Assembly: GCA_020635455.1 (NCBI GenBank)
Contig: JACJZT010000002.1
Location: forward strand, 124,001 to 188,000
Source: Flavobacteriales bacterium
Lineage (GTDB): Bacteria; Bacteroidota; Bacteroidia; NS11-12g; UBA9320
Direction: 5' to 3'
DNA length: 64,000 nucleotides
Made by a program: the position numbers and the translations under genes. Under the pieces are notes generated by a model. The model was not told the DNA's origin. It made no database searches and worked only from the letters and a program-made list of their open reading frames with translations. Numbering within the stretch: the first letter of the stretch is position 1; each line of letters begins with the position of its first letter. Positions 17,208-26,553 of the stretch are shown here, in pieces.

Positions 17208-18560
17208 ATGAAAAAAGTTTACTTATTACTCCTTGGTGTTTTTGCTATGACCTTGTCTGCATTTTCACAATCGCAAGTAACCTTCAGGGTTAACATGAAA
17301 AACGAATCGGTAAATCCGAATTTTATTCACATTCCGGGAAATTACCAAACTGCAGCCGGTTTTCCCGGTGATTGGGATCCCAACGATCCTAATACAATAC
17401 CTTCAGATCTTGACCACGATAGTATTTATGAACTTACAGTTACACTTCCTTCAGGGACGTATGAATATAAATACGTTAATGGAAATGCATGGTCAGATGC
17501 GGAATCCGTTCCTTCGACTTGTGCCACAAATGGCAACCGAACCTTTGTAGTTAGTACCAATGATCTGGTATTGGATGTTGTATGTTTTGGTAGCTGTACA
17601 GATTGTGCTGCTACAACTTTTGAAAGAGACGTAACCTTTATGATTATTGACTCAAACAAAGTTTTCAGTAATGTCAAGTTAAAGGGAGCCTTTAATGGTT
17701 GGGCTGATTTTCAGGCATATGATGATGGTACAAATGGAGATCAAACTGCTGGTGATTATATTTTTACAGCCATTCACAAGGTTAAAAATGGTGATTATGA
17801 GTGGGGCGGAACCAACAACGGGAACTGGGTCATAAAAGGTCCAAATGTTAAGTTCAGCATGGATCTTGACGGCAAAATTACCGGAGATACTGTATATGGT
17901 GTTCCAAAATTAGGTGCTCTTTTGGGAGTTATCTTCAACATTGATATGAGCGATGAAATTGTTGCATCTGAAGGTGTGTATGTAACCGGAGATTTTATGG
18001 AAGCACTTGAAAGCCCAATAGGAAACTGGGATAAAGATACCTTGAAATTGTTGCCAAGAACTACGGGTTCGGATATTTATACCGCTACCGTAAAAATGTA
18101 TGCAGGAAAGTATGTATGGAAAGTTTATAACGGGATCAATACCTCAGATCCTGATGCCGTTGGAGAAAACTACGACTTTACTTCGAATGGCTGTGGTGAA
18201 CCAAACGGAATTGGAGGTCACAACAGGGTAATGGATTTCAGAGGGGCTTCTACCGATCAGGTTTTACCTACTTATAAATACAATTCATGTCAGATTTCGG
18301 CTTCGGTTAAATCTGTAAATCAGATTAAATTTGGTTTGATGCCAAACCCGGCTCTGGATAATGTCAGAATTAAATTTTCTAATGGTCAACTGGTTGATCA
18401 CATCGAAATACTGGATCTTACCGGCAGGGTTGTGCTTACTCAGGAAGCCGATGGAAACAACACGGTGATTAGTCTTGAATCTATCATTCCGGGTGTTTAC
18501 ATGGTAAATGCTTATGGTGAAAACGGAACCTTTGGAGTTCAGAAATTAGTAAAAAAATAA
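17208..18560 (+). CDS. T9SS-sorted surface protein with tandem glucan-binding-like modules
   Basis: The protein has 450 residues. A signal peptide ends at AFSQ (residue 21). Three beta-sandwich modules follow (about 22-125, 135-235, 243-360). Each carries the pattern of starch-binding E-set modules, for example VPSGTYEYKYVNG-like and MYAGKYVWKVYNG strands, and GAFNGWADFQAYDDGTNGDQ. Residues 375-450 are a type A T9SS sorting domain (MPNPALDNVRIKF ... GVYMVNAYGENGTFGVQKLVKK). I infer a cell-surface binder of alpha-glucan, functionally like SusE/SusF but exported by T9SS rather than as a lipoprotein. It ends at a strong terminator. Confidence 0.8.
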   Translation: MKKVYLLLLGVFAMTLSAFSQSQVTFRVNMKNESVNPNFIHIPGNYQTAAGFPGDWDPNDPNTIPSDLDHDSIYELTVTLPSGTYEYKYVNGNAWSDAESVPSTCATNGNRTFVVSTNDLVLDVVCFGSCTDCAATTFERDVTFMIIDSNKVFSNVKLKGAFNGWADFQAYDDGTNGDQTAGDYIFTAIHKVKNGDYEWGGTNNGNWVIKGPNVKFSMDLDGKITGDTVYGVPKLGALLGVIFNIDMSDEIVASEGVYVTGDFMEALESPIGNWDKDTLKLLPRTTGSDIYTATVKMYAGKYVWKVYNGINTSDPDAVGENYDFTSNGCGEPNGIGGHNRVMDFRGASTDQVLPTYKYNSCQISASVKSVNQIKFGLMPNPALDNVRIKFSNGQLVDHIEILDLTGRVVLTQEADGNNTVISLESIIPGVYMVNAYGENGTFGVQKLVKK

Positions 18561-18577
18561 AATATCCATAAAAGGAT

Positions 18578-18605
18578 AAAACAGGCGGCTAAGGTCGCCT
18601 GTTTT
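18578..18605 (+). terminator. Rho-independent terminator
   Basis: AAAACAGGCG pairs with CGCCTGTTTT around an eight-base loop. It ends just 7 bp before the ATG of the next gene at 18613, so it may act as a partial terminator or attenuator between two genes on the same strand. Confidence 0.85.
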
Positions 18606-18612
18606 GGTTTAT

Positions 18613-21375
18613 ATGAAAGTTAATTTTAAACAAATTGCCTTTATACTTTTATCGCTGGTCTTTGGATCTGCTGAGGGAAATGTAGTGGAATGCCAGCCTG
18701 CATTTCCTGTGGTAAATGACACTGTGACCATAATTTTTAATGCTTCAGAAGGAAATGGTGCACTAAAAGGCACCTTAGAAGAAGTTTACATACATACAGG
18801 TCTTATTACCGAAAAGAGCACAAGTAACACTGACTGGCGTTACGTACAGGGAAACTGGGGCACCGATGATTCAAAGGTTAAAATGGTCTCGATCGGCGGT
18901 GATCTGTATAAATTTAAATTTCATATCCGAAGTTTTTACGGATTACCAAGTGGCGAAAATGCTTTAAAATTGGCATTTGTTTTTAGAAATAAAGACGGAA
19001 GCAAAGTAGGCAGAGCAGAGGATAATTCGGATATATTTTACGAAATATCCGAAGGGGCATTTACATCGAGGATCTTTCCTGACAAGAAGTTCGTTGTTTT
19101 AAATCTGGGTGACTCACTGGAAATTTCCGGAATGTCTTCTGAAAGTGCCGATCTGGAGATCAATATTAACGGAACATCAAAGATTAAAGTCACAGGTAAC
19201 ACAGTAAGCTATACTTACAAAATTGGAAGCACCTGTGTTCATCTGGTTGTCTTCAGTGCCGATAATGGAATCGTGAAAAATCATGATACCTTATATTTGA
19301 TCGTTCCGGATCTTTCAGATGTAAAACCTCTACCCGCAGGAACAGAAGACGGAGTTACCTATCTCTCAGATAACAAGATCCGTTTTTCACTCTTTGCACC
19401 TCAAAAGAAGCATGTATATCTTATTGGCAGTTTTAACAATTGGGTGCCGTCTTGCACATACCAGTTGCACAAAACACCCGACCAAAACAGATACTGGTTA
19501 GAAATCAGTGGTTTTATTCCGGGGGTTGAATATGCATTTCAATACCTTGTAGACGGAGAACTAAGAATTGCCGACCCGTATTCACAGGTTGTTCTCGATC
19601 CATTTAACGATAAATATATATCACCGCAAAATTATCCCGGTTTGATGCCTTATCCTGTAGGCAAAACCTCTGACATAGCCGGAATGCTTTTTCCCGGCAA
19701 ACAACCCTTCATCTGGAAATCAACCAATTACAAGCGACCTACTAAGGAAAAGCTTGTGATTTATGAAATTCTGATCCGTGATTTTATCTCCGAAAGAAGT
19801 TTTAAAGTACTTAAGGACAGTTTGTCCTATCTGAAGAATTTAGGTGTTAATTGTATAGAATTGATGCCGGTTTCGGAATATGAGGGAAACAACAGCTGGG
19901 GTTATAATGTCTCTTTTCATGGTGCTCTTGACAAAGAATATGGTACCATAGAGGACTATAAAGCATTTATCGATGCTTGTCATCAGGAAAATATTGCGGT
20001 AGTAATGGATGTTGTTTTTAATCATGCATTCAGTCAGAACAGTCTTTGTCGCTTGTACTGGGATGATGCTAATTTCAGACCGGCGGCCAACAATCCCTGG
20101 TTAAATGTAATAGAAAAACATCCTTTTAATGTTGGTTATGACTTTAATCATGAAAGTAATGCAACGCAGGTTTACATGGATAAGATCCTGAAATACTGGC
20201 AGCAGGAGTTTAAGGTTGATGGGTTCAGGTTCGATCTGTCAAAAGGTTTCACGCAAAAGAATACCGGATCCGATGTATCTGCCTGGGGCCATTACGATCA
20301 AAGCCGTATTGATCTTTTGAAAAGAATGATGAATAAATTGAAGGCAAATGACTCAACGGGTATTTATATTCTTGAACATTTTGCAGATAATTCTGAAGAA
20401 AAAGTTCTCGAATCCGAAGGGTTTATGCTATGGGGGAATATGGTTCATAATTTTAATGAAGCAACCATGGGATATGCCATAGACCTCAGTTGGGCAGATT
20501 ACAGATCAAGAGGATGGAAAAACCCCAGTCTTGTTTCATACCTTGAAAGTCACGACGAGGAAAGGTTGATGTATAAAAATCTGAATTACGGCAATACAAA
20601 TGGAAATTATTCGGTCAAGAACCTTACCACGGCCTTGCAGAGAAATGAACTGGCCGGAGTTTTCTTTTTTGGTCTTCCCGGACCTAAAATGTTCTGGCAA
20701 TTCGGAGAACTGGGCTATGATGTTAGTATCGATTTAAATGGCCGATTGGGTAATAAACCCATTCGATGGTCGTATCTTAACGAAAAGAACCGAAAATACC
20801 TTCACGATGTATGGTCGACCATGATACATCTTAAAACGGAACAAAAGATATTTAACACCACAGATTATCAAGTTAATTTAGCAAGTATTGTTAAAAGCAT
20901 CTATCTGAATGATTCAGGACATCATATGGTAATTGTCGGAAATTTTGATGTTAAAACTGCCAGTGCAAACTTAAAATTTCAAAAAACCGGTAAATGGTAT
21001 GATTATTTCTCTCAGGACAGCATTGAAATCTCTAAAACGGACACAAGTTTCAACCTTTTACCCGGCGAATATAGAGTATATTCAAATTACCGGATGAATG
21101 CGGTTAATCGCCCCCTGGGAATTTCAGGCCAGCTGCAAAAACCCATAAGGATCTATCCTAATCCTGCACACGAAATAGTTTATATCGACTTAGGAAGCAA
21201 TTTTTCAAAAGGTGCTACCATTGAACTTGTAGACATGAAGGGTAGAAATTTGAAAAGCTTGAGTCCCGGGCATGATAAAACGATTTGCGATTTGTCTGAA
21301 TTCGAGCCAGGTCTGTATCTGTTTAAAATACGTCAGGCAGGCAAAATAAATTATATAAGATTAATGAAAGAGTGA
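18613..21375 (+). CDS. T9SS-sorted GH13 alpha-amylase/pullulanase-type enzyme with CBM48
   Basis: The protein has 920 residues from the ATG. An upstream TTG lies inside the terminator stem and is rejected. After a signal peptide there is an N-terminal beta domain (25-145), then a CBM48-like E-set module around 250-345 with GSFNNWVPS and EYAFQYLVDGE. The GH13 barrel holds DVVFNHAF, GFRFDLSKGF with nucleophile Asp541, ILEHF with Glu588 and ESHDEE with Asp648. Residues about 845-920 are a T9SS sorting domain (IYPNPAHEIVYIDLG ... GLYLFKIRQAGKINYIRLMKE). I infer a surface-attached or secreted enzyme acting on branched alpha-glucans. It may share control with the operator at 17153. Confidence 0.9.
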   Translation: MKVNFKQIAFILLSLVFGSAEGNVVECQPAFPVVNDTVTIIFNASEGNGALKGTLEEVYIHTGLITEKSTSNTDWRYVQGNWGTDDSKVKMVSIGGDLYKFKFHIRSFYGLPSGENALKLAFVFRNKDGSKVGRAEDNSDIFYEISEGAFTSRIFPDKKFVVLNLGDSLEISGMSSESADLEININGTSKIKVTGNTVSYTYKIGSTCVHLVVFSADNGIVKNHDTLYLIVPDLSDVKPLPAGTEDGVTYLSDNKIRFSLFAPQKKHVYLIGSFNNWVPSCTYQLHKTPDQNRYWLEISGFIPGVEYAFQYLVDGELRIADPYSQVVLDPFNDKYISPQNYPGLMPYPVGKTSDIAGMLFPGKQPFIWKSTNYKRPTKEKLVIYEILIRDFISERSFKVLKDSLSYLKNLGVNCIELMPVSEYEGNNSWGYNVSFHGALDKEYGTIEDYKAFIDACHQENIAVVMDVVFNHAFSQNSLCRLYWDDANFRPAANNPWLNVIEKHPFNVGYDFNHESNATQVYMDKILKYWQQEFKVDGFRFDLSKGFTQKNTGSDVSAWGHYDQSRIDLLKRMMNKLKANDSTGIYILEHFADNSEEKVLESEGFMLWGNMVHNFNEATMGYAIDLSWADYRSRGWKNPSLVSYLESHDEERLMYKNLNYGNTNGNYSVKNLTTALQRNELAGVFFFGLPGPKMFWQFGELGYDVSIDLNGRLGNKPIRWSYLNEKNRKYLHDVWSTMIHLKTEQKIFNTTDYQVNLASIVKSIYLNDSGHHMVIVGNFDVKTASANLKFQKTGKWYDYFSQDSIEISKTDTSFNLLPGEYRVYSNYRMNAVNRPLGISGQLQKPIRIYPNPAHEIVYIDLGSNFSKGATIELVDMKGRNLKSLSPGHDKTICDLSEFEPGLYLFKIRQAGKINYIRLMKE

Positions 21376-21377
21376 TC

Positions 21378-22085
21378 TTATAACTTTATAAGTTTAAATC
21401 TATTACGAGATCCGTCTTTTGTTAATTCAATGAAATAAACTCCCTTTGTATGGTCAAAATCAATTTTATTACCCGAAACAGGAAGTACCCCTGCATCGAT
21501 TTGTATACCTGAAGAATTAAAAATAGCATATTCATAATTTCCTGATTGGTGTTCGAAATGAAGACTTCCGGAAACTATGGGATTTGGGTAAAAACGAATT
21601 TGCTCTTTGTTCAATACTTCTGCAGAGGCATTTCCGTTCACCTGAATGCTGAAGCTTTTTATGGTATCGGTTTGGCTAACCGGAAAACCTGAAACCTTTG
21701 CATAAATGGTAAGAATGATGCCGAGTTTAAAAGTTCCGGCTTCGGTAGGTGTACCCGAAACAAGTGCGCAACCTACTTCTTCAGGAGTATAAACTTTATT
21801 TGAATGATTTAATTCAAAGTTAATTCCATTTGGCAAACCGATCACTTTTTGAACTTTTGCCGAGTCTATGCTGGCATTTTGTGGTTGTCCGAAAACAATT
21901 ACAACCGTATCCTTAACTATTTTGAATTGAATAACTTCAGAATAACTGACATTTACATCAGCTTCCGGAAGCATGGAAGGGTAGAACCCCGGAGATTTAA
22001 TATTTGTATCCGGCGTACATTGTGCATTTACTGTGTAAATACCACTTAAAAAAAATAATGTAAGTATGAAAAATTTTTGAGTCAT
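21378..22085 (-). CDS. T9SS-sorted secreted protein of unknown function
   Basis: The protein has 235 residues. A signal peptide ends near VNAQ (residue 21). The middle region resembles a cadherin-like or putative-Ig domain ('LPNGINFELN ... GCALVSGTPTEAGTFKLGIILTIYA'), as found in many Bacteroidota extracellular proteins. Residues 163-235 form a type A sorting domain (IRFYPNPIVSGSLHFEHQ ... GVYFIELTKDGSRNRFKLIKL). It is convergent with the GH13 gene, 2 bp apart, and divergent from the TonB receptor. The substrate is unknown. Confidence 0.8.
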   Translation of the reverse strand: MTQKFFILTLFFLSGIYTVNAQCTPDTNIKSPGFYPSMLPEADVNVSYSEVIQFKIVKDTVVIVFGQPQNASIDSAKVQKVIGLPNGINFELNHSNKVYTPEEVGCALVSGTPTEAGTFKLGIILTIYAKVSGFPVSQTDTIKSFSIQVNGNASAEVLNKEQIRFYPNPIVSGSLHFEHQSGNYEYAIFNSSGIQIDAGVLPVSGNKIDFDHTKGVYFIELTKDGSRNRFKLIKL

Positions 22086-22120
22086 TTGATGTGAATTTGG
22101 ATTACAATTCTAAACTATTT

Positions 22121-24397
22121 ATGCTGAGGCTCAAAATTATTATTTCGACGTGTTTTTTGTTTTTGGAACCTGCCTCAGCTCAGTTTATAAAAGGAAAGGT
22201 CATTGAAGACAATGGTGAACCTGTTGAGAATGTAAGTGTAAAAAATATTTCCACAGGAGAAGGAGGTACAACCAATGATAGTGGCAACTTTGTAATTAAG
22301 GGACTGGCCGGAGAAATACTGGAATTTACAAAGACCGGTTATACTGTTTACACCAAGACTCTGCTTAAGGATGAAAAGATCTTGAACATTCTTTTCCGAA
22401 AATCAGACAATCCTCTTGACGAAGTTGTTATTTCAGCATCTAAAACAGCACAGGAGTTAAAGAATACTTCGGTTTCAATGGAAGTTATTAAACCTTATAT
22501 CGTTCAGAATAAAAATCCCTTGACGGCAGAGAACATCATTGACCAGATACCGGGTGTACAAACCATCAACGGACAAGTGGTGATCCGTTCAGGATCGGGA
22601 TGGAGTTACGGTGCAGGAAGCAGGGTAATGGTAATGCTTGATGGCATGCCTCTTGCTTCCGGGGATGCGGGTCAGGTACAATGGTCGTTCATTCCTCTCG
22701 ACAATCTTCAAAGTATGGAAGTGATCAAAGGAGCATCTTCCGTTTTGTTCGGGTCTTCAGCCTTAAACGGTGTTATCAACATAAGGACGGCCTCACCGGG
22801 ACCAAAACCGGTTACTCGGGCAACGGTGTTTTTTGGAAAATATGGAAAGCCAGAGGAATCATCGCTCGACTGGAATAACGGCAAGCCATTATTTACCTAC
22901 GGTATCAGGGCTTTTCATTCAAGGAAATATGGGAAAAACTCCCTCACTCTTAACATCAATACCATGAATGATGATGGATACCGAATGAGCGATAAGGACG
23001 ACAGAGGACGTTTTGGAATACAGTATAAAAGAGATATTAAAAAGATAAAAGGATCCCTTGGACTGGATGCAAACATACAAAGTGGCCATAGCAGTTCGTT
23101 TCTGTTATGGCAAAGCAATTCCCTTGCTTATACTTCCCTCGACAGTAACATAACCGAAAGTCAGACTTTTCGTTTTAACCTTGATCCGCGATTTATAGCA
23201 TTCACCGGTAGGTTTAAACATTTGTTGCAGGCACGATATTTAAGGGTTTCAAACGAAGTAATTCAGCAAAAGACAAGGGAGATACAAAGTAATTTTTCTG
23301 ATTTTTATTTCATTGAGTATCAAATATCCGGATCTTTTTTTAATCAAATACGTTTTACCGGAGGCATAACCGGTAACTTGGCCAGTTCCAATTCACCATT
23401 GTATCAGGGATTGCAGAACTCAAGTAATGCAGCAGTGTTTTTACAACTAAATAAGAAATACCGCAAATGGAACATTGATGCAGGGACGCGATACGAAAGA
23501 TATCAATTAAACGATTATAAGGAAGCTAAACCTGTGTTCAGGGCCGGTGTAAGTCGTGCAATGGGAAAGTCAACCTTTGCCAGGGCTTCTTTTGGTCAGG
23601 GGTATCGTTTTCCTACCATAGCAGAGTCTTATATTCTAACCAATGTGGGCCCTTTAAAGATCTATCCAAACACCGAGTTGCGGTCGGAACAGGGATGGAA
23701 TGCAGAAATCGGAATTAAACAAGGCCTGGTTCTTGGGAAATTGAACGGCATTCTTGATGTTGCACTATTCAGGATGGAGTATACGCGCATGATGGAGTTT
23801 GCATTCGGTCAGTGGGAAAGAAATACAAGTACTTTTGGTTTTGGTTTTAGGTCATTGAATGTTTCCGATGCACGGATTGAAGGAATTGACGTATCTCTTA
23901 CAGGTATATATAAATTCAATAAGGGCAATATCAAATGGTTAACCGGATATACCTATGCAAACGCTGTGGCTCTGGATCCTGATAAGGTTTTTTATGTGGA
24001 TTCAATGGGAAACCAACTTACTTTTAATAGTACAAGCAGTAACCCTGAAACCGGTTTTCTAAAATACAGACCAAAGAATCTGGTAAGAGCAGACATGCAA
24101 ATTGAATTTTATGGTTTTGAAACAGGGATAAGTTTCAGGTATAACAGTGCCTTAATAAATGTGGATAAGGCATTTGTGTCATTTCCGATCTCCCTTGTCG
24201 TTCCCGGAATTCAGGAAACCAGAGACCAGGGAAAGAACGGCGATTACATTTTTGATCTGCGGGTTGCCAAAAGTTTTAAGAAACGGAAATTAGCCTTTAT
24301 AGTTAATAATGTATTAAACCGTTTTTACATGACAAGACCGAGTGAAGCCATGCCCCCGAGAAGTTTCATGCTTCAATACACCCGTACCATTGATTGA
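22121..24397 (+). CDS. TonB-dependent outer membrane receptor
   Basis: The protein has 758 residues from the ATG; a GTG ten codons upstream is less likely because it delays the signal peptide. The signal peptide ends at SAQ. Residues 20-105 form a carboxypeptidase-regulatory-like domain (KGKVIEDNGEPVENVSVKNIS). A TonB plug follows (DEVVISASKTAQELKNTSVSMEVI ... IDQIPGVQTINGQVVIRSGSG), then a 22-strand barrel ending YTRTID. At this length, and with no adjacent susD gene, it is not a SusC. It resembles siderophore or vitamin receptors as much as sugar receptors. It could be part of the neighbouring alpha-glucan set by location only. Confidence 0.9.
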   Translation: MLRLKIIISTCFLFLEPASAQFIKGKVIEDNGEPVENVSVKNISTGEGGTTNDSGNFVIKGLAGEILEFTKTGYTVYTKTLLKDEKILNILFRKSDNPLDEVVISASKTAQELKNTSVSMEVIKPYIVQNKNPLTAENIIDQIPGVQTINGQVVIRSGSGWSYGAGSRVMVMLDGMPLASGDAGQVQWSFIPLDNLQSMEVIKGASSVLFGSSALNGVINIRTASPGPKPVTRATVFFGKYGKPEESSLDWNNGKPLFTYGIRAFHSRKYGKNSLTLNINTMNDDGYRMSDKDDRGRFGIQYKRDIKKIKGSLGLDANIQSGHSSSFLLWQSNSLAYTSLDSNITESQTFRFNLDPRFIAFTGRFKHLLQARYLRVSNEVIQQKTREIQSNFSDFYFIEYQISGSFFNQIRFTGGITGNLASSNSPLYQGLQNSSNAAVFLQLNKKYRKWNIDAGTRYERYQLNDYKEAKPVFRAGVSRAMGKSTFARASFGQGYRFPTIAESYILTNVGPLKIYPNTELRSEQGWNAEIGIKQGLVLGKLNGILDVALFRMEYTRMMEFAFGQWERNTSTFGFGFRSLNVSDARIEGIDVSLTGIYKFNKGNIKWLTGYTYANAVALDPDKVFYVDSMGNQLTFNSTSSNPETGFLKYRPKNLVRADMQIEFYGFETGISFRYNSALINVDKAFVSFPISLVVPGIQETRDQGKNGDYIFDLRVAKSFKKRKLAFIVNNVLNRFYMTRPSEAMPPRSFMLQYTRTID

Positions 24398-24399
24398 TC

Positions 24400-25185
24400 C
24401 TATTTTACACCTTCAAGGATCTCAACAACAAGTTGTTTGGAGTTTTTGCTCAAACCCAGTAACAGATCCGCTCTGTCTTTGTTGATAGCGATGACCATAT
24501 AATCATTCTCATCGAAGAAACACAGCATAGAACCTTCGTTTACATCAGAATATGTTGTACTGATCTTATCAACGTATTCAAATTTGCTTAGACATATTTT
24601 ATAGAGTTTATCACCCACAATGTTCTCAAAGAAGGAACGCTTTAAGTTTGTATATGCATTTCCAAAAGCATCCGTATACATGATATTGAAAGTGATGTTA
24701 TTGTCAATAAAAACCGGTTTTTGTATTTGTCGAATTAAAATATCACAATAGAGGGCTTCAGGAAGGTGTATGCTGAATTTGTTTTCCTGTATTTTTTTGA
24801 TGTATTGTGGAAAAATATTCTTAAAGGAAAAATAATCATCGATCTCATGTTCAATATAAACATATTCATAAGGCTCATTATCGAAGATCATGGGTATGAT
24901 TCCATTATTGGCAGCAATAATAAATTGATCTTCCTTTTTGGCAATAACCATTCCTTTATAAACATCCAGACTCGAATCAACACCTATGGCGTGTATTGAA
25001 TTTGGCGGGAAATGAAAGATGGTGTTTTTTAGCAAAAAAGCGGTTTCGTTCAGATCAAACGATGTGATGGAATGTGAAATGTCAATAATGTTACAATCGG
25101 GTAAAATTTTGCAAAGATTTCCCTTCAGCTGAGCCACGAAATGAGACTGAGCCCCAAAATCAGTAGTTAGGGTAACTATTGGCAA
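24400..25185 (-). CDS. SAM hydroxide adenosyltransferase (DUF62 / chlorinase-fluorinase family)
   Basis: This family converts S-adenosylmethionine and water to adenosine and methionine. Members keep the fold of the fluorinase but use hydroxide. The N-terminal PIVTLTTDFGAQSHFVAQLKG and ISHSITSFDLNETAFLL and the middle GVDSSLDVYKG are characteristic. No ATG is present. I choose TTG at 25185, giving 261 residues that start MPIVTLTTDFG, because a -7 element at 25218-25211 puts the transcript start downstream of the longer TTG at 25230. The gene is divergent from phoH. Confidence 0.82.
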   Translation of the reverse strand: MPIVTLTTDFGAQSHFVAQLKGNLCKILPDCNIIDISHSITSFDLNETAFLLKNTIFHFPPNSIHAIGVDSSLDVYKGMVIAKKEDQFIIAANNGIIPMIFDNEPYEYVYIEHEIDDYFSFKNIFPQYIKKIQENKFSIHLPEALYCDILIRQIQKPVFIDNNITFNIMYTDAFGNAYTNLKRSFFENIVGDKLYKICLSKFEYVDKISTTYSDVNEGSMLCFFDENDYMVIAINKDRADLLLGLSKNSKQLVVEILEGVK

Positions 25186-25210
25186 TTTTGTAGTTTGATA
25201 ATAAACAGAA

Positions 25211-25218
25211 CAAATGTA
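25211..25218 (-). promoter_or_regulatory. -7 promoter element for the SAM hydrolase gene
   Basis: Reads TACATTTG on the minus strand, an exact TAnnTTTG match. It helps to place the translation start at 25185 rather than 25230. Confidence 0.5.
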
Positions 25219-25284
25219 GATTTGAAACAATCAAAAAGAAAACAAAGCAATTCACACGGTATCTAATAAATTAAACGCCGGGTG

Positions 25285-26304
25285 ATGGAGATTAATTATG
25301 AAGCAAAACTTTCAAAATATTATCGATTGACAGAGAAAATCTTAATCATTGAAAAAACGGATCCGGCTATATTTTTTAGTTCCGATTCTCCATATCTCAG
25401 ACTATTAATAAAAACATTTCCAACACTTAAAATTTCGGCCAGGGGCAATGAAATTAAAGCATCCGGCCCTGAGACAGAACTGGAACTCTTTGAACGAAAA
25501 ACGGAGATCCTTGAAAATCTAATAAACAACCGCTCTACTTTAAATGAAGAAGAGCTTATGGCTATTTTGAATGGTGATCAAAAAAGTTCTGAGATTGCCG
25601 ATGAATCAGAATTGAAATCCAATAATGTGAATAACGATAATGTGCTTGTATTTGGACCCAATGGCAAGATCGTACGCGCTCGAACACCAAATCAGATCAG
25701 GTTGGTTAACGAAGTAGACAGAAACGACATTGTTTTTGCGGTTGGACCGGCAGGTACAGGCAAAACCTATACAGCAGTTGCACTTGCAGTCAGGGCTCTG
25801 AAAAACAAAACCATTAAAAGGATCTTTCTTGCAAGACCGGCAGTAGAAGCTGGCGAAAATCTTGGGTTTCTACCGGGTGATCTGAAAGAAAAAATAGATC
25901 CCTATTTAAGGCCATTATACGATTCATTGCAAGACATGCTCCCTGAGGAAAAATATCAGAAATATATCGAAAACCGCACCATCGAAATAGCCCCTATGGC
26001 ATTTATGCGTGGTCGAACACTCGATAACTGTTTTGTAATACTGGATGAAGCTCAGAATTCTACCAACATACAGTTGAGAATGTTTTTAACGAGAATGGGG
26101 CCTAATGCGAAAGTTATTATTACCGGTGACCTTACACAGGTTGATTTGCCGCCTAAGATGGAATCGGGTCTCAGAAAGGCAATTAAAATTCTGGATGGCA
26201 TTAAAGGGATAAGCACGGTTTACCTTGATGTTGAAGACGTGGTAAGGCACCCACTGGTAAAAAAGATCATCAAGGCATATGGGAAAGAAGATGGTGAAAG
26301 ATAG
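25285..26304 (+). CDS. phoH: PhoH family ATPase
   Basis: PhoH proteins are RecA-like ATPases linked to RNA metabolism and phosphate stress; their exact task is unsettled. The protein has 339 residues from the ATG (a GTG lies one codon earlier). An N-terminal KH-like region (1-120) precedes the ATPase with Walker A GPAGTGKT, the segment ARPAVEAGENLGFLPGDLKEK and Walker B ILDEAQN, then ITGDLTQVDLP. The final TAG stop is made partly by the repeat array that begins at 26304, so the array abuts the gene with no gap. Confidence 0.93.
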   Translation: MEINYEAKLSKYYRLTEKILIIEKTDPAIFFSSDSPYLRLLIKTFPTLKISARGNEIKASGPETELELFERKTEILENLINNRSTLNEEELMAILNGDQKSSEIADESELKSNNVNNDNVLVFGPNGKIVRARTPNQIRLVNEVDRNDIVFAVGPAGTGKTYTAVALAVRALKNKTIKRIFLARPAVEAGENLGFLPGDLKEKIDPYLRPLYDSLQDMLPEEKYQKYIENRTIEIAPMAFMRGRTLDNCFVILDEAQNSTNIQLRMFLTRMGPNAKVIITGDLTQVDLPPKMESGLRKAIKILDGIKGISTVYLDVEDVVRHPLVKKIIKAYGKEDGER

Positions 26305-26468
26305 GCTTCGACTGCGCTCAGCCTGACAACGACTGCGCTCAGCCTGACAACGACTGCGCTCAGCCTGACAACGACTGCGCTCAGCCTGACAACGACTGCG
26401 TTCAGCCTGACAACGACTGCGCTCAGGCTTCGACTGCGCTCAGCCTGACAACGACTGCGGTCAGGCTT
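26304..26468 (+). repeat. Repeat array 1: eight copies of an 11-bp core with two spacer types
   Basis: The core is GACTGCGCTCA. Eight copies start at 26310, 26331, 26352, 26373, 26394, 26415, 26432 and 26453. Copies are joined by a 10-base spacer GCCTGACAAC (six times, giving a 21-bp period) or a 6-base spacer GGCTTC (once, 17-bp period); GGCTT(C) also bounds both ends. Core 5 has GCGTTCA and core 8 has GCGGTCA; the others are identical. Where GGCTTC comes before a core and GCCTGA after it, a hairpin can form with the core in the loop. Confidence 0.95.
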
Positions 26469-26553
26469 GCATTGAAATTGATTAGGGGATTTTTCTTTAA
26501 AACTTATTAAAAATATCCATTGCTACTTCAGCACTTAGACGATCTCACCAGTA

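Noticed and set aside
22091..22120. GTG start for the TonB receptor
   Set aside because: Adds ten polar residues before the signal peptide; the ATG at 22121 is preferred.
22091..24397. TonB receptor as SusC
   Set aside because: Too short for SusC (about 1000 residues) and no susD follows.
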